Shown piece by piece: positions 52,493 to 62,277 of a stretch of DNA of 64,000 bases (position 1 is the stretch's first letter; every line of letters starts with the position of its first letter). This stretch comes from Syntrophobacter sp963666995. GTDB lineage: Bacteria; Desulfobacterota; Syntrophobacteria; Syntrophobacterales; Syntrophobacteraceae. The stretch covers positions 2,790,001 through 2,854,000 of the forward strand of contig OY762941.1 of the NCBI GenBank assembly GCA_963666995.1, given 5' to 3'. The notes beneath the pieces are model-generated. The model was not told the origin of the DNA. It worked only from the letters and a program-made list of their open reading frames with translations, and made no database searches. The translations under genes were made by a program, and so were the position numbers.

Positions 52493-54294
52493 TATGTCCG
52501 GTGAAAGAACTTCGCGATATCGTTATGGCTCAGTTTGTACCACACGGGGCGTCCGTGAGGGCACGTCGACGAAAATCGGGTGCGGTCGAGATCCTGGAGG
52601 AGCTGCCGGATCTCCTCCGGCTTCAGCCTTTGCCCTGCCCTGACCGCTCTGTGGCAGGCGGCGGTCCTGGCCAGGCGGCTTGCGATGTTCCAGCGCGGCG
52701 CGGCGTCTTCTTCGATGGCTGAGGCCACGAGGTCCCGGACGAGTTCATCGGGCGGACAGTCGCTGAGAGCCGCCGGGACGGCATGGATGACGAAGCTCTC
52801 GCCGCCGAAGGACTCGATCTCGATTCCGGTTTCCTTAAGGAAGGGGAGCCATCGCCTGAGTCTTGCGGCGTCCCTCGGGAGCAGCTCGAGGACGGTCGAG
52901 CGCATGAGGCGCTGGGCGCCTTCGCGGGGATTGGGGAGCGAGAGTGAATCGAAGATGATCCGTTCGTGAGCCGCGTGCTGGTCGATGATGACCAGCCCGT
53001 CCCCGGCTTCGAGAAGGATATAGGAATTCGCGAGTTGACCGATCACGGGGAGTTGTGCGAAGGGGATTTCGCCGTCGGCTGCGGGCTGAGGCGGCGAGGA
53101 AGCGTCCTGATGGAGCGGCTCCGGCCTATCGACATCCGCAAACCCGCTCACATGGACCTGCGGGGGTGGATCGCCTGTCGGGAGCGGGTGACGGTGGATC
53201 CGGTCAAATGACAGCTGGTCTTCCCGGATCATCTGTTCCCTGGAGGCCGGGACGAATTCAGACCGGGAAGAGGTCCGGAAGGCGGATGACGGGGCGAAGA
53301 GCGGCCTCGATCCTTCGATCGATTGCCTTATGGCGTTTCGCACCGTTTCGATGACGTCCCCGGGGTTCTTGAAACGCACTTCTCTCTTGGTCGGGTGCAC
53401 GTTCACATCCACAAGGTCGGGGGAAAGCTCGAAGAAGATGACCGCCGCCGGGAACTTCCCCTGGGGAATAAGGCTCTCGTAGGCTGAAAGAACGGCGCGG
53501 TTGATCAATCGGTCCCAGACGGGCCTGCCGTTCACACAGATGAAAAGCGACTGGCTGTTTGCCCGCTGGAGGTCCGGCCTGCCGGTAAAGCCGTGTACGC
53601 GCATCGGACCGTTTTGGGCGGAGAAGGGGATGAGTTTTTTCCCCGTGTCGGGGCCCAGGACCTGCACGGCGCGCTGCTCCGCGGAAGGCGCCTGAGGAAA
53701 GTCGTACAGGGTGCGTTCCTGGTGGATGAGCTGGAAATGGATGCCGTGATGGGCGATGGCGAGGCGCAGGAACTGGTCGCTTATGTAGGACGCCTCCGTA
53801 TCGATGGATCGCAGGAATTTTCTTCTGGCCGGGACGTTGAAGAAAAGGTCGCGGACGGTGATCATCGTACCGGGAGCGCAGCCCGCTTCCCGGACGTCGC
53901 GAATGACCCCTCCCTCGACATGAATGCACGTACCCGATACGGTGTCCGCTTCCCTGGTGGTCATTTCGAAACGGCTGACGGCAGCGATGCTGGGGAGCGC
54001 TTCACCCCGAAACCCAAGGGAATGAATGGTCTGGAGATCCTCGAGCTTTCGAATCTTGCTCGTCGCGTGCCTTTCGAGGGCGAGGAGCGCGTCATCAGGG
54101 TGCATGCCGGCCCCGTTATCGACCACGCGAATCTCTTTTCGGCCGCCCTGTGTCACAGCCAGGGTAATTCTGCGGGAGAGCGCGTCGATGCTGTTTTCGA
54201 TGAGTTCCTTCACGACCGCCGCGGGTCTTTCGACAACTTCTCCGGCGGCAATCTGGTTGCACAGCGTGTCCGGCAGAATCGTGATTTTTCCCAT
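52492..54294 (-). CDS. mutL: DNA mismatch repair protein MutL
   Basis: A 600-residue protein. GHKL ATPase motifs: ELIENSIDA, VVDNGAGM, RHATSKIRKL and LGFRGEAL. The C-terminal dimerisation/endonuclease domain has DQHAAHERIIF with the metal motif DQHA-x2-E-x4 ending in Asp (usually Glu), ACHRAVRAG and CPHGRPVWY. These are the motifs of nicking-competent MutL from organisms without MutH. MutL matches mismatches to strand removal with MutS. The start ATG has a normal context. First gene of the mutL-miaA unit. Confidence 0.96.
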   Translation of the reverse strand: MGKITILPDTLCNQIAAGEVVERPAAVVKELIENSIDALSRRITLAVTQGGRKEIRVVDNGAGMHPDDALLALERHATSKIRKLEDLQTIHSLGFRGEALPSIAAVSRFEMTTREADTVSGTCIHVEGGVIRDVREAGCAPGTMITVRDLFFNVPARRKFLRSIDTEASYISDQFLRLAIAHHGIHFQLIHQERTLYDFPQAPSAEQRAVQVLGPDTGKKLIPFSAQNGPMRVHGFTGRPDLQRANSQSLFICVNGRPVWDRLINRAVLSAYESLIPQGKFPAAVIFFELSPDLVDVNVHPTKREVRFKNPGDVIETVRNAIRQSIEGSRPLFAPSSAFRTSSRSEFVPASREQMIREDQLSFDRIHRHPLPTGDPPPQVHVSGFADVDRPEPLHQDASSPPQPAADGEIPFAQLPVIGQLANSYILLEAGDGLVIIDQHAAHERIIFDSLSLPNPREGAQRLMRSTVLELLPRDAARLRRWLPFLKETGIEIESFGGESFVIHAVPAALSDCPPDELVRDLVASAIEEDAAPRWNIASRLARTAACHRAVRAGQRLKPEEIRQLLQDLDRTRFSSTCPHGRPVWYKLSHNDIAKFFHRT

Positions 54295-54599
54295 GTGTTT
54301 CTCGCTTTACTTTTTTGTCTTTCTAATCTAATGGAATGGTATCAACTAATCCCAGTGCGCAGGTGCCTACCCCGTCCGGATGCCTGCTTCCCATCCTGAT
54401 TCGAGAAGGAGTGGGCCGGAACGGAAGGAAGACAGAGTGCCGGAAAGCTCTTCCACCCCGCTCAAACGTTTCCTTGCAGGCAAGAGTTCTCTTTCGGGAA
54501 GCTTCCGGGGCGGTTGAAATTTATCGCGCATAGTGGCGTCGAAATCTCTAATACAAGCTTCAACTGCACAAGAGTCATTCAAAAAGGGCAAGTGGGTCT
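54295..54599. other. Divergent intergenic region between mutL and the GAF protein gene
   Basis: 305 bp without a gene. AT-rich near the mutL start (54300-54345), which is the likely promoter zone, then more GC-rich. AAAAAGGGCAAG lies upstream of ATG 54600. No repeat or palindrome stands out. Confidence 0.4.
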
Positions 54600-56048
54600 A
54601 TGGATGCCAACCCGTACCAAGCGCTTGTGAGCCTTCTCAGCAACATCCTGGAAGCCTATACGACAGCTTTCTTTATCATAGATTCCAAAAGCCGGCAGCT
54701 CAATATGGTAGCTTCTCAGTCGCTGAGCAAATACCTGCCGGAAAAGGTCTCTCTCCCCCTGGAACAGAGCGGGATCATCGCTCAGGTCCAGAAGGTGGGG
54801 CAGACGATCCATCTCGACAAACTCCCGGACATTTCTTCTTCCCTGTCGTCCACGGTTCCCTTTTATCGCGATGGGGAGTCACATATCAAGGGGCTTCTTG
54901 CCGTTCCCGTGGGAGACGGCGCCGGGGTGCTGTACGTCGACACCAAGTACGGCTGGGGCTTCAACGACAAACAGCAAAAGTGGATCAGGGAAGTCGCCGA
55001 CGTCCTTTACGAACTGCTGCTCAGGCAGGAATCCTCGATCCAGTATCAGAACTATTCCCGCATATTCGGCCTGTGGAACCGCCTGGATGAAGTGGCGTTC
55101 AGGGGCCATTCCCTGACTGACTACTGTCAACTCGTCATCGACGAATGTTCCGGACTGCTCGGCGCCGAATACGGATTCCTGGCGCTGCGGGAGGCCGAAA
55201 AAAACCACTATCGTCTCTATTCCTGCACTCAGAACGTTCCGCGAGGTCTGCTCACCCCGAATTACCTTGTGAAACAGGGATTGCTCGGCCGGATCTTCCA
55301 GGCCGAACGGCCGCTGCTCATCACGAGGCTGAATCCACAAACCGCGGATCATTTCCTTTTTACTCCGTCGGAGAGCCTCCCCCATCACGGCGCGTTCTGG
55401 GGAATTCCAGCCCAGACGACACTGGGGCACGTTCTGGTCATGGCTTTTCTTTCACGGCAGCCAATCGATCTGAATACGGAATACGAACAGGCGATCGCCC
55501 ATGCTCTGCACTTCTTTCAATTGCTGCTCGAACAGCTCTACTACAAGGAAGAGTGCGACCACCTGCAGGCTTACGATCTTTCCACCGCGCTCTACAATCC
55601 GTTCACCTTCGAAGTGAAGCTCGATGGAATCCTTGCCGCGTCCATGCAGAGCAGCACCCATTTCACTTTGGCTCTCGTTCAGTTTGAACCCTGGCAGATC
55701 CTCTATACCAAGGCGCCCCCGAAACAGCTCCGCCAGTGGCAGAGGAATCTTGCGGAAGCAGTCTGCCAGGTGCTTCCCGCAGACGCGATGCTCGGCCAAT
55801 TGGCTGAAAATCGTTTCGGGATTATTTTCCCGGAAACGACGGTGCAGGAAGCCGAACTCACGCTCGCCCGGCTCACGGAGGCAGGAAGACAGACCTTCAA
55901 GGGAAAAAGCAGAGGGGCGAAATTACAGGCGTTCTCCGGTGCCGCCGGTTTTCCTCAGGACGGCACGGGGAGCGACGATCTGTGGCGGCTCGTGAACCAG
56001 CGTCTCTTTGCCGGTTTTCATTCCAGGAACGAAGGTTCAGGTTCATAA
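54600..56048 (+). CDS. GAF-domain protein with degenerate GGDEF domain
   Basis: A 482-residue cytoplasmic protein. Two GAF sensor domains (about 10-145 and 165-315) are followed by a GGDEF-like fold (~325-475): DLSTALYNPFTFEVKL for the DxLTGLxN opening and GQLAENRFGIIFPETTVQEA in place of the RYGGDEFaillp motif. The catalytic GGDEF is missing, so it should not make cyclic-di-GMP; it may bind it or act as a scaffold. A start at ATG 54600 is supported by AAAAAGGG. It precedes mreB by 88 bp, which hints at a link to cell shape. Confidence 0.82.
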   Translation: MDANPYQALVSLLSNILEAYTTAFFIIDSKSRQLNMVASQSLSKYLPEKVSLPLEQSGIIAQVQKVGQTIHLDKLPDISSSLSSTVPFYRDGESHIKGLLAVPVGDGAGVLYVDTKYGWGFNDKQQKWIREVADVLYELLLRQESSIQYQNYSRIFGLWNRLDEVAFRGHSLTDYCQLVIDECSGLLGAEYGFLALREAEKNHYRLYSCTQNVPRGLLTPNYLVKQGLLGRIFQAERPLLITRLNPQTADHFLFTPSESLPHHGAFWGIPAQTTLGHVLVMAFLSRQPIDLNTEYEQAIAHALHFFQLLLEQLYYKEECDHLQAYDLSTALYNPFTFEVKLDGILAASMQSSTHFTLALVQFEPWQILYTKAPPKQLRQWQRNLAEAVCQVLPADAMLGQLAENRFGIIFPETTVQEAELTLARLTEAGRQTFKGKSRGAKLQAFSGAAGFPQDGTGSDDLWRLVNQRLFAGFHSRNEGSGS

Positions 56049-56053
56049 AGTGA

Positions 56054-56080
56054 TTGACCCGTCGGAGCATTCTTTATAGA
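56054..56080 (+). promoter_or_regulatory. Putative mreB promoter
   Basis: TTGACC (56054-56059) and TATAGA (56075-56080), spacing 15, lie just after the GAF gene stop and 57 bp before the mreB start. The spacing is short, so it is tentative. Confidence 0.3.
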
Positions 56081-56136
56081 CTCTACGGCTATTGATCTCA
56101 AAAACTTTAATGATCGGCATACGAAAAGGGTCGCAC

Positions 56137-57159
56137 ATGTTTGAACGACTATTCGCATATTTTTCAAAAGACCTGGCCATGGACCTGGGCACCGCCAACA
56201 CGCTGATTTACATGAGAGGCAGGGGTGTGGTCCTGAATGAACCCTCGGTGGTAGCCATCAACCAGGACACTCACCAGGTCATTGCCGTCGGGCAGGAAGC
56301 AAGGAATATCATAGGCCGGCACGGGCAGCGCATCGTTACCATCCGCCCCCTGAAAGACGGGGTCATCGCGGACTTTGAAGTCACGAGCGTGATGATCAAG
56401 TATTTCCTGGCGAAAGTGCTGAAGCGCAGGCAGCTTATCCGTCCGCGGCTCGTGGTGGCCGTTCCCACGGGAATCACGTCGGTTGAGAAGAGGGCCGTGA
56501 TCGAAGCGGCGGAGCAGGCCGGAGCCAGGCAGATTCACCTCGTCGAAGAACCGATGGCTGCGGCGATAGGAGCGGGGCTGCCCATCGATCAGCCGTTCGG
56601 CAACATGATCGTCGACATCGGAGGCGGAACGACCGAGGTGGCCGTCATTTCCATGTTCGCCGTCGCCTACAGTGAATCGGTCCGCGTGGCCGGAGACGAG
56701 GCAAATGAGGCGATCCTCCGCTACATGCAGCGCGAACGCCAGATGATCATCAGCGAGATTCTGGCCGAGAACATAAAGATGAAGATTGGAACTGCCGCGC
56801 CGTTGACTCAGCCCGAGACGCTGGATGTCACGGGGAAAGAAATCCTCACCGGAATTCCGCGAACGTTTACCGTGACCGATGAAGAAATCCGCGGAGCGAT
56901 CCGGGAGCCGGTCCTTGCCATCGTGGAAGCGGTAAAGCGTGCTCTTGAAAAAACTCCGCCCGATCTTGCCGCGGACATCCACGACAAGGGATTCTGGCTG
57001 GCAGGCGGCGGCGCGCTCCTGCGCGGGCTGGACGGCCTGCTCGCTCAGAACACCAATCTCAAGGTGAACATCTCCGAAGATCCTCTTACGGCGGTGGCGC
57101 GCGGGGCCGGCTCGGTCATCGAACATATTGACTTCTTCCGCCAGGTCTTCATCAACTAG
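56137..57159 (+). CDS. mreB: Rod shape-determining protein MreB
   Basis: A 340-residue actin-fold protein that forms membrane filaments guiding cell-wall synthesis. Motifs: MFERLFAYFSKDLAMDLGTA at the start (amphipathic helix then phosphate-1), PTGITSVEKRAVIEAAEQAG, IVDIGGGTTEVAVIS (phosphate-2) and WLAGGGALLRGLDGLL (adenosine). ATG 56137 is fixed by AAAAGGG six bases upstream and by the family start MF. No mreC/D follow; the next gene is convergent, so MreB is separated from its partners in this genome. Confidence 0.97.
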   Translation: MFERLFAYFSKDLAMDLGTANTLIYMRGRGVVLNEPSVVAINQDTHQVIAVGQEARNIIGRHGQRIVTIRPLKDGVIADFEVTSVMIKYFLAKVLKRRQLIRPRLVVAVPTGITSVEKRAVIEAAEQAGARQIHLVEEPMAAAIGAGLPIDQPFGNMIVDIGGGTTEVAVISMFAVAYSESVRVAGDEANEAILRYMQRERQMIISEILAENIKMKIGTAAPLTQPETLDVTGKEILTGIPRTFTVTDEEIRGAIREPVLAIVEAVKRALEKTPPDLAADIHDKGFWLAGGGALLRGLDGLLAQNTNLKVNISEDPLTAVARGAGSVIEHIDFFRQVFIN

Positions 57160-57227
57160 CGTCCTGAATCCCTGTTCCGCGCAGCCGATCACCGGCCGCG
57201 GGTGTAACGCCGCGTACCGGCGCGGTT

Positions 57228-58880
57228 TCACTCGCCGTGAGGCCACCAGGCTGTAATGGCGGTCCCCTTCCCGAGGGCTGACACAATGCGGAAGGAACCA
57301 CCCGACAATTCAGCGCGTTCCCTCATGCTCGTGAGCCCCAGGCCCCTCGTATTCTCATCTTTTGAATTCAATGCCTCCAGGTCAAACCCGATGCCGTTGT
57401 CCTCGACCTTCAGCTCGATGTGATGATCGGTTTTAACAAGAGACACATCCGCAAGATCTGCCCGGCTGTACTTCGCCACGTTGTTGAGCGCTTCCTGGAT
57501 GATCCTGAAGATCACGATCTTCAGATGCTGCGGAACGTCCGGCTCTTCTATCCTGATTTCCTCACTGATGCCGATGTTGGAATAAACCTGGCGGCACTGC
57601 CTGCAGAACCATCGCAGCGTGACCACTATGCCGAGGTCATCCAGAATGGAAGGCCTGAGATCGGTCATCAGTCTTCGCGATTCATCGATGGCTTCCTGAG
57701 TCATATGGATGAGGGCGAGGATGGAGCCCTGGCGGGATTTGCCTTTTTTCATCTGCACGAGAGTGCTTTCCAGGCTGAGCTTTATGGCGCTCAAGGCCGA
57801 TCCGATACTGTCGTGCAGCTCTCGTGCGATCCTTCGCCGCTCTTCCTCCTGGGCCTTCAAAAGCCGGGTGGAGAGGAAACGGAGCTGCTTCTCCGATTTG
57901 TTCAAAGATTCCATTGCGCTCACCAGTTCGTTCGTGCGCTCCTCGACCCGCCTTTCCAACTCGTCGTGGGCCTTCTGCAAGACAGTCCGGGCGGCTTTCA
58001 GTGTGCTGATGTCCCTCCAGGCGATGACTCCGCCGGTGATGTTGCCGTCCTTGTCCAGGACGGGTCCCGCGTTGCAGAGGGCCGGCACCTGGTCTCCGTC
58101 CGGGTGTCCGATCACGAGTTCTTCATCGACGATGATCTCTCCGGTTTCAATCGCCCGGAGCAGGGGTTGTTCTTCCGCCCCCAGCCGTGTCTTTCCATCG
58201 GAGCGGTACATGATCCATTCCCTTGGATCTCTCGGGTTTCTGAATTCACCCACGTACAGGCGCTGCTGGAGCCTGAGGGCATAGTCGCTCACGGCCCGTA
58301 TGGTGCAATCCGAAGCGTCGGCGATGGCGATTCCCTCGGGGACATAATCCATGAGGGCCTGGAGGATTCTCCGACCTTCCTCTGCTTCGGCGGCCCTCCT
58401 CTCGGCGTCCGCCCTGGCCTCCATATGCTGCAGGGTCCGCTTCTCAACAAGCCTTTCGAGGTGCTCCCGGTGTTCCCTGAGTTCCTCCTCGCTTTGCCTG
58501 CGCTCGATAGCGTACCGAATCGACCGTTCGAGGATCGGGGGATTGAGCTGCCCCTTCACCAGATAGTCCGATGCCCCCATCTTCATCGCTTTGAGGTCGA
58601 TGTCATAGTTGCCGTAACCGGTGAGGAAGATGATGGGAAACCGGCATCCCATGGCGACCGCTTCCTGCAGGAAATCGAGTCCGTTCCGGTCGCCGAGAAA
58701 ATAGTCGAGAAGGCACACGTCGCAGCTCCGCCTCTCAAGACTTCGAAAAGCGGCCTCATACGATTCCGCCCACTCCAGGTCGTACAGGGAGGACGGGAAC
58801 TGGGACAGCATTTCGCGGACCAGGATATAGTCGTCTTCATCGTCGTCGACCAGCAGGACCTTGATTCCTTCTTCTTTCAT
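57228..58880 (-). CDS. Two-component sensor kinase: receiver-PAS-HisKA_3-ATPase
   Basis: A 550-residue protein. Receiver (1-~125) with phospho-acceptor D59 in CLLDYFLGDRNG and acid patch VLLVDDDED; a coiled helix (~130-180), a PAS sensor (~185-315; YVPEGIAIADA ... VIAWRDIS), a NarX-type dimer domain with ERRRIARELHDSIGSALSAI (HisKA_3) and a GHKL ATPase with EALNNVAKYSRA, VEDNGIGFD and GLGLTSMRER. It receives phosphate at the receiver and passes it on. No regulator partner is adjacent. ATG 58880 with AGGAGG 11 bases upstream; ATG 58889 is a second choice. Confidence 0.9.
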   Translation of the reverse strand: MKEEGIKVLLVDDDEDDYILVREMLSQFPSSLYDLEWAESYEAAFRSLERRSCDVCLLDYFLGDRNGLDFLQEAVAMGCRFPIIFLTGYGNYDIDLKAMKMGASDYLVKGQLNPPILERSIRYAIERRQSEEELREHREHLERLVEKRTLQHMEARADAERRAAEAEEGRRILQALMDYVPEGIAIADASDCTIRAVSDYALRLQQRLYVGEFRNPRDPREWIMYRSDGKTRLGAEEQPLLRAIETGEIIVDEELVIGHPDGDQVPALCNAGPVLDKDGNITGGVIAWRDISTLKAARTVLQKAHDELERRVEERTNELVSAMESLNKSEKQLRFLSTRLLKAQEEERRRIARELHDSIGSALSAIKLSLESTLVQMKKGKSRQGSILALIHMTQEAIDESRRLMTDLRPSILDDLGIVVTLRWFCRQCRQVYSNIGISEEIRIEEPDVPQHLKIVIFRIIQEALNNVAKYSRADLADVSLVKTDHHIELKVEDNGIGFDLEALNSKDENTRGLGLTSMRERAELSGGSFRIVSALGKGTAITAWWPHGE

Positions 58881-59744
58881 TTGGGCCATTTCCTCCTGAA
58901 GCGAGTTTTCCGACTGTCTGGAGAATGGTCTTTTTCCATTGCAGATTGAAGGGGGAAAGCGGCGCACCGGGGGCAATACGAGCTAAAGACCAATTTCCGG
59001 GTCAATGGCCGGTTAGAGCGCCAAATCACCGGGGCAGCCCGATCTGTCTCGATTCCTGAAGCTGATGCCGTGACGCGGCGGACGTAAAGTCCGCGCGACG
59101 ATTGATTTCTTATCCCGAGTTAAGAAAACGCTACCCGAAGTCGAGCCGTTTTGCAATCCCGATATTACATCAAGATTTTCTTACAGAAATCGAAAAGGTT
59201 CCACACACTTGGAACCAAGGCTGTTCGACTCGAGAAGGGGCGGTGGACATGCCGCCGTTTCGAACTAAGGTACCAAGCTGTCTGTGACAGTGGCCCCCGG
59301 AGATTTCCCGCGCTGTTCGGGGTGACAAAAAGAGGGCACTGATACCAACCTGATCTGAGCGATTCAATGGGAAATGTCGCCGGAAAAGGAAAGGCTTCAG
59401 CGAGAAGCTACACCCCCACCCGGCCTCCCCCGTCAAGGGGGAGGAGCTAAACTTCAATTCCCCTCCCCTGGCGGGAGAGTTTCCACTGTGACAATGTCGT
59501 TGGCAACCGCGAGAGGAGCTGAACTTCAATTCCCGGGAGGGGATATGGCAGGGGGTGGAAAATCGCTCAAATCAAGACCAAGTCAACGGGATTGTTTCTT
59601 ATACAGCCCTGAAGAAGCCACATCCAACGGTCTCGAAACTTGCAATGCGGCGTCTCCTCATTATCATTGCTGGTAGAAAGCCAGTGCAAATCGGATCGGT
59701 CTGGTATTACCGAATTGAGGAATCATGCCGAAAAGGAGCGGGGG
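58881..59744. other. Long intergenic region with repeats upstream of the NO reductase
   Basis: About 860 bp with no credible gene. It contains the second copy of the MITE-like element (59348-59577), with an internal partial duplication (GAGCTAAACTTCAATTCCC and GAGCTGAACTTCAATTCCC). The remaining sequence looks like ordinary spacer. No FNR, NorR or NsrR site could be recognised with confidence. Confidence 0.5.
59348..59577. repeat. MITE-like palindromic element, copy 2
   Basis: Starts ACCTGATCTGAGCGATTC (59348-59365), same as the prophage copy at 31736, and ends GAAAATCGCTCAAATCAAG (59558-59576), a decayed inverse of it. The interior shares CCTCCCCCGTCAAGGGGGAG-like tracts with copy 1. At about 230 bp it is longer through an internal duplication. 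Confidence 0.65.
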
Positions 59745-62039
59745 ATGTCGTCCGGTGATGAAAGCATCGAAAAATTGTCGCCATGGTGGAGGCGGGCAGT
59801 AGTTTTTACTCTCCTGGCCGGATTTTCCGTTCTTATCATGGTAGCGTTTCTGGCTTACCGCGACGCTCCGCCGATACCGGAGAAAATCATCGACCCGTCG
59901 GGAGAGACGATCCTGACGGGTGAAGAGATCCTCTCGGGCCAGCAGGTCTTCCTCAAATACGCATTGATGGAGAACGGCTCGATCTGGGGACACGGGGCCT
60001 ACCTGGGACCGGATTTTTCAGCGGAATACCTGCATACGCTCGGGGTCTATGCGGGCCGGATGATCTCCATGAGGCTCTTCAACCGCGATCCGGACGATCT
60101 CAGCGGGGCGCAGCGAGGGGTGGTTGAAGCCGAAGTCCGGATTTTGCTCAAACAGAATCGCTACGATCCCCGGGACAAGGTTCTCATTTTCACTGAACCC
60201 GAAATGTATTCCTATCTGATGCAGACACTGAAGTGGGCGGCCTATTTTTCGGGGCCGGCCGAAACCGGGGGCCTTAGACTCAGCTACATTTCGGACGCCG
60301 TGGAACTTCGTCATCTGACGGCATTTTTTGCCTGGACGGCCTGGGCCGCGGTGGTCAATCGTCCCGGCAGTTCACATTCGTACACCAACAATTTTCCATA
60401 CGACCCGACAGTCGGCAACACCCCGACCGGCGATGCCGTTCTCTGGAGCGCGCTGAGCCTCGTTGCGCTGCTCGTCGGGACGGCCCTGGTTCTTTTCGCC
60501 TTCGGGAAGTTCGACTATCTCGGATGGAAAGGCGCCTCAACGCACGTCCATCCGCGAATGTTGCCGGGCACGGCGAGCGACAGTCAGAGGGCGACGATAA
60601 AATACTTTCTGGTTGCGGCCCTGCTCTTTCTGGCCCAGGTCCTCGTCGGGGGAGCCACGGCGCACTTTCGCGCGGATCCCGGAACTTTCTACGGATTCGA
60701 CTTGTCCAGGGTGTTTCCAAGCAATATCCTCAGGACCTGGCATTTGCAGCTCGCCCTCTTCTGGATAGCCACGGGCTACGTCGCGGGAGGTCTGCTCCTC
60801 ACCCATGCCCTCGGGGAATGGGAACCCGGCGGCCAGGTCAAGGGCATCAACGTCCTGTTTTGGGCACTTGTGGCGGTTGTCGGAGGCAGTCTTCTCGGAG
60901 AACTTCTCGGGATCAACCAGCTCCTGGGGGACCTCTGGTTCTGGTTCGGACACCAGGGCTGGGAATACCTCGATCTGGGGCGGGCCTGGCAAATCCTGCT
61001 GGCCGCGGGACTGGTGTTCTGGGTCGTGCTGCTCTTCAGAGGCGTTTCGCCCGCACTGAAGGACCCCGAGCGCCGTGAGGTGACATGGTTGTTCCTGCTC
61101 GCGGCCTTCACGATTCCCTTTTTTTACCTTCCCGCATTCTTCTTTTCCAGCACAACCGGTTATTCCATCGTGGACAACTGGCGGTTCTGGATCATCCACC
61201 TGTGGGTCGAAGGTTTCTTTGAACTCTTCGTCACGGTCATGGTGGCCGTTATCTTTTACCGGCTCGGCATGGTTTCCCGCATAACGGCGGCCCGCGTCAT
61301 CTACCTGGATGCAATCCTCTTCCTTGGCAGCGGCATCATCGGTACGGGCCATCACTGGTACTGGACCGGGCAGTCCGACGTCAACCTGGCGCTCTCGGCC
61401 ATGTTCTCGGCGATGGAAGTCGTGCCGCTGACGCTTCTCACGCTTGATGCCTGGGATTTCATCAAATTGACCCGTGGACAATGCGATGTCTGCGGAAAGG
61501 AAATAGCCATTCCGCACAAGTGGACATTCTACTTTCTGATGGCGGTTGGATTCTGGAATTTCGTCGGAGCCGGGATTTTCGGGTTTCTCATCAATCTTCC
61601 CATTGTGAGCTACTTCGAGGTCGGCACCATCCTCACGCCGAACCACGGCCACACAGCACTCATGGGCGCCTTCGGAATGGAGGCGGTTGCCCTCATGGTT
61701 CTGGCGTTCCGCCAGGTGCTGACGGACGATCAGTGGGAACGGCCGGAGAAATATATCAAAGTCTCGTTCTGGGGCCTGAACATCGGACTGGCCCTCATGG
61801 TGGCGGGCAGTCTGTTCCCGGGGGGAGTGATGCAGGTTTATGACGTCCTGAACCACGGATACTGGCATGCCCGCAGTCTCGATTATCTGAACAGGGATTT
61901 TGTCCGCTTGATCGAGTGGTGCAGGCTGCCGGGAGACCTGGTGTTCATTTTCGCGGGCGTTGTTCCCCTGGTGACTGCGGCCGCATTGACTTATCGGGAA
62001 CAAAGGAAAACGATCCCCCGGGCGTCAGCGCCGATGTGA
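59745..62039 (+). CDS. norZ: Quinol-dependent nitric oxide reductase (qNOR type)
   Basis: A 764-residue inner-membrane heme-copper-superfamily enzyme reducing 2 NO to N2O with quinol. An N-terminal helix and periplasmic domain (30-~220) are fused to the 12-helix NorB core, which is the qNOR layout (cNOR is shorter and needs NorC). Active-site motifs: HLWVEG with H485 and the conserved E489 near FeB, GTGHH with H536/H537 and NHGH with H634/H636 for the hemes. Glu rather than Gln fits NO reductase, not NO dismutase. AAGGAG (59733-59738) sets ATG 59745. Likely NO detoxification. Confidence 0.92.
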   Translation: MSSGDESIEKLSPWWRRAVVFTLLAGFSVLIMVAFLAYRDAPPIPEKIIDPSGETILTGEEILSGQQVFLKYALMENGSIWGHGAYLGPDFSAEYLHTLGVYAGRMISMRLFNRDPDDLSGAQRGVVEAEVRILLKQNRYDPRDKVLIFTEPEMYSYLMQTLKWAAYFSGPAETGGLRLSYISDAVELRHLTAFFAWTAWAAVVNRPGSSHSYTNNFPYDPTVGNTPTGDAVLWSALSLVALLVGTALVLFAFGKFDYLGWKGASTHVHPRMLPGTASDSQRATIKYFLVAALLFLAQVLVGGATAHFRADPGTFYGFDLSRVFPSNILRTWHLQLALFWIATGYVAGGLLLTHALGEWEPGGQVKGINVLFWALVAVVGGSLLGELLGINQLLGDLWFWFGHQGWEYLDLGRAWQILLAAGLVFWVVLLFRGVSPALKDPERREVTWLFLLAAFTIPFFYLPAFFFSSTTGYSIVDNWRFWIIHLWVEGFFELFVTVMVAVIFYRLGMVSRITAARVIYLDAILFLGSGIIGTGHHWYWTGQSDVNLALSAMFSAMEVVPLTLLTLDAWDFIKLTRGQCDVCGKEIAIPHKWTFYFLMAVGFWNFVGAGIFGFLINLPIVSYFEVGTILTPNHGHTALMGAFGMEAVALMVLAFRQVLTDDQWERPEKYIKVSFWGLNIGLALMVAGSLFPGGVMQVYDVLNHGYWHARSLDYLNRDFVRLIEWCRLPGDLVFIFAGVVPLVTAAALTYREQRKTIPRASAPM

Positions 62040-62132
62040 TACCAAGGTGCGTTCAAATAGGCAACAAACGATGTTTCTTAAAAGAGTGGGGAACTGCGTC
62101 CCCCACACCCCCACGCCGCTGCGCGGCTTTGT

Positions 62133-62153
62133 GGGGCGCTGCGGCAGCGCCCC
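62133..62153. terminator. GC-rich hairpin downstream of the NO reductase gene
   Basis: GGGGCGCTGC, a G, then GCAGCGCCCC form a 10-bp inverted repeat about 95 bp after the norZ stop, between convergent genes. No T-run follows, so it could slow or end transcription with Rho. The surrounding 62090-62230 segment is full of other short GC palindromes. Confidence 0.4.
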
Positions 62154-62277
62154 GCAAAACGCGGGGCAGCCGCCGCGAGCGCCGAGCGCTCGGCCTCACG
62201 CGCCGGCGCGTGGGCCGAAACCTTTGAGCACGAAACTGCGCCGTGTCCGCCTACCCCGCGGCAGCCGGCCGCGCCTG

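Noticed and set aside
57420..58949. 509-codon plus-strand frame opposite the sensor kinase
   Set aside because: The kinase strand carries all receiver, HisKA_3 and ATPase motifs; this frame is a shadow.
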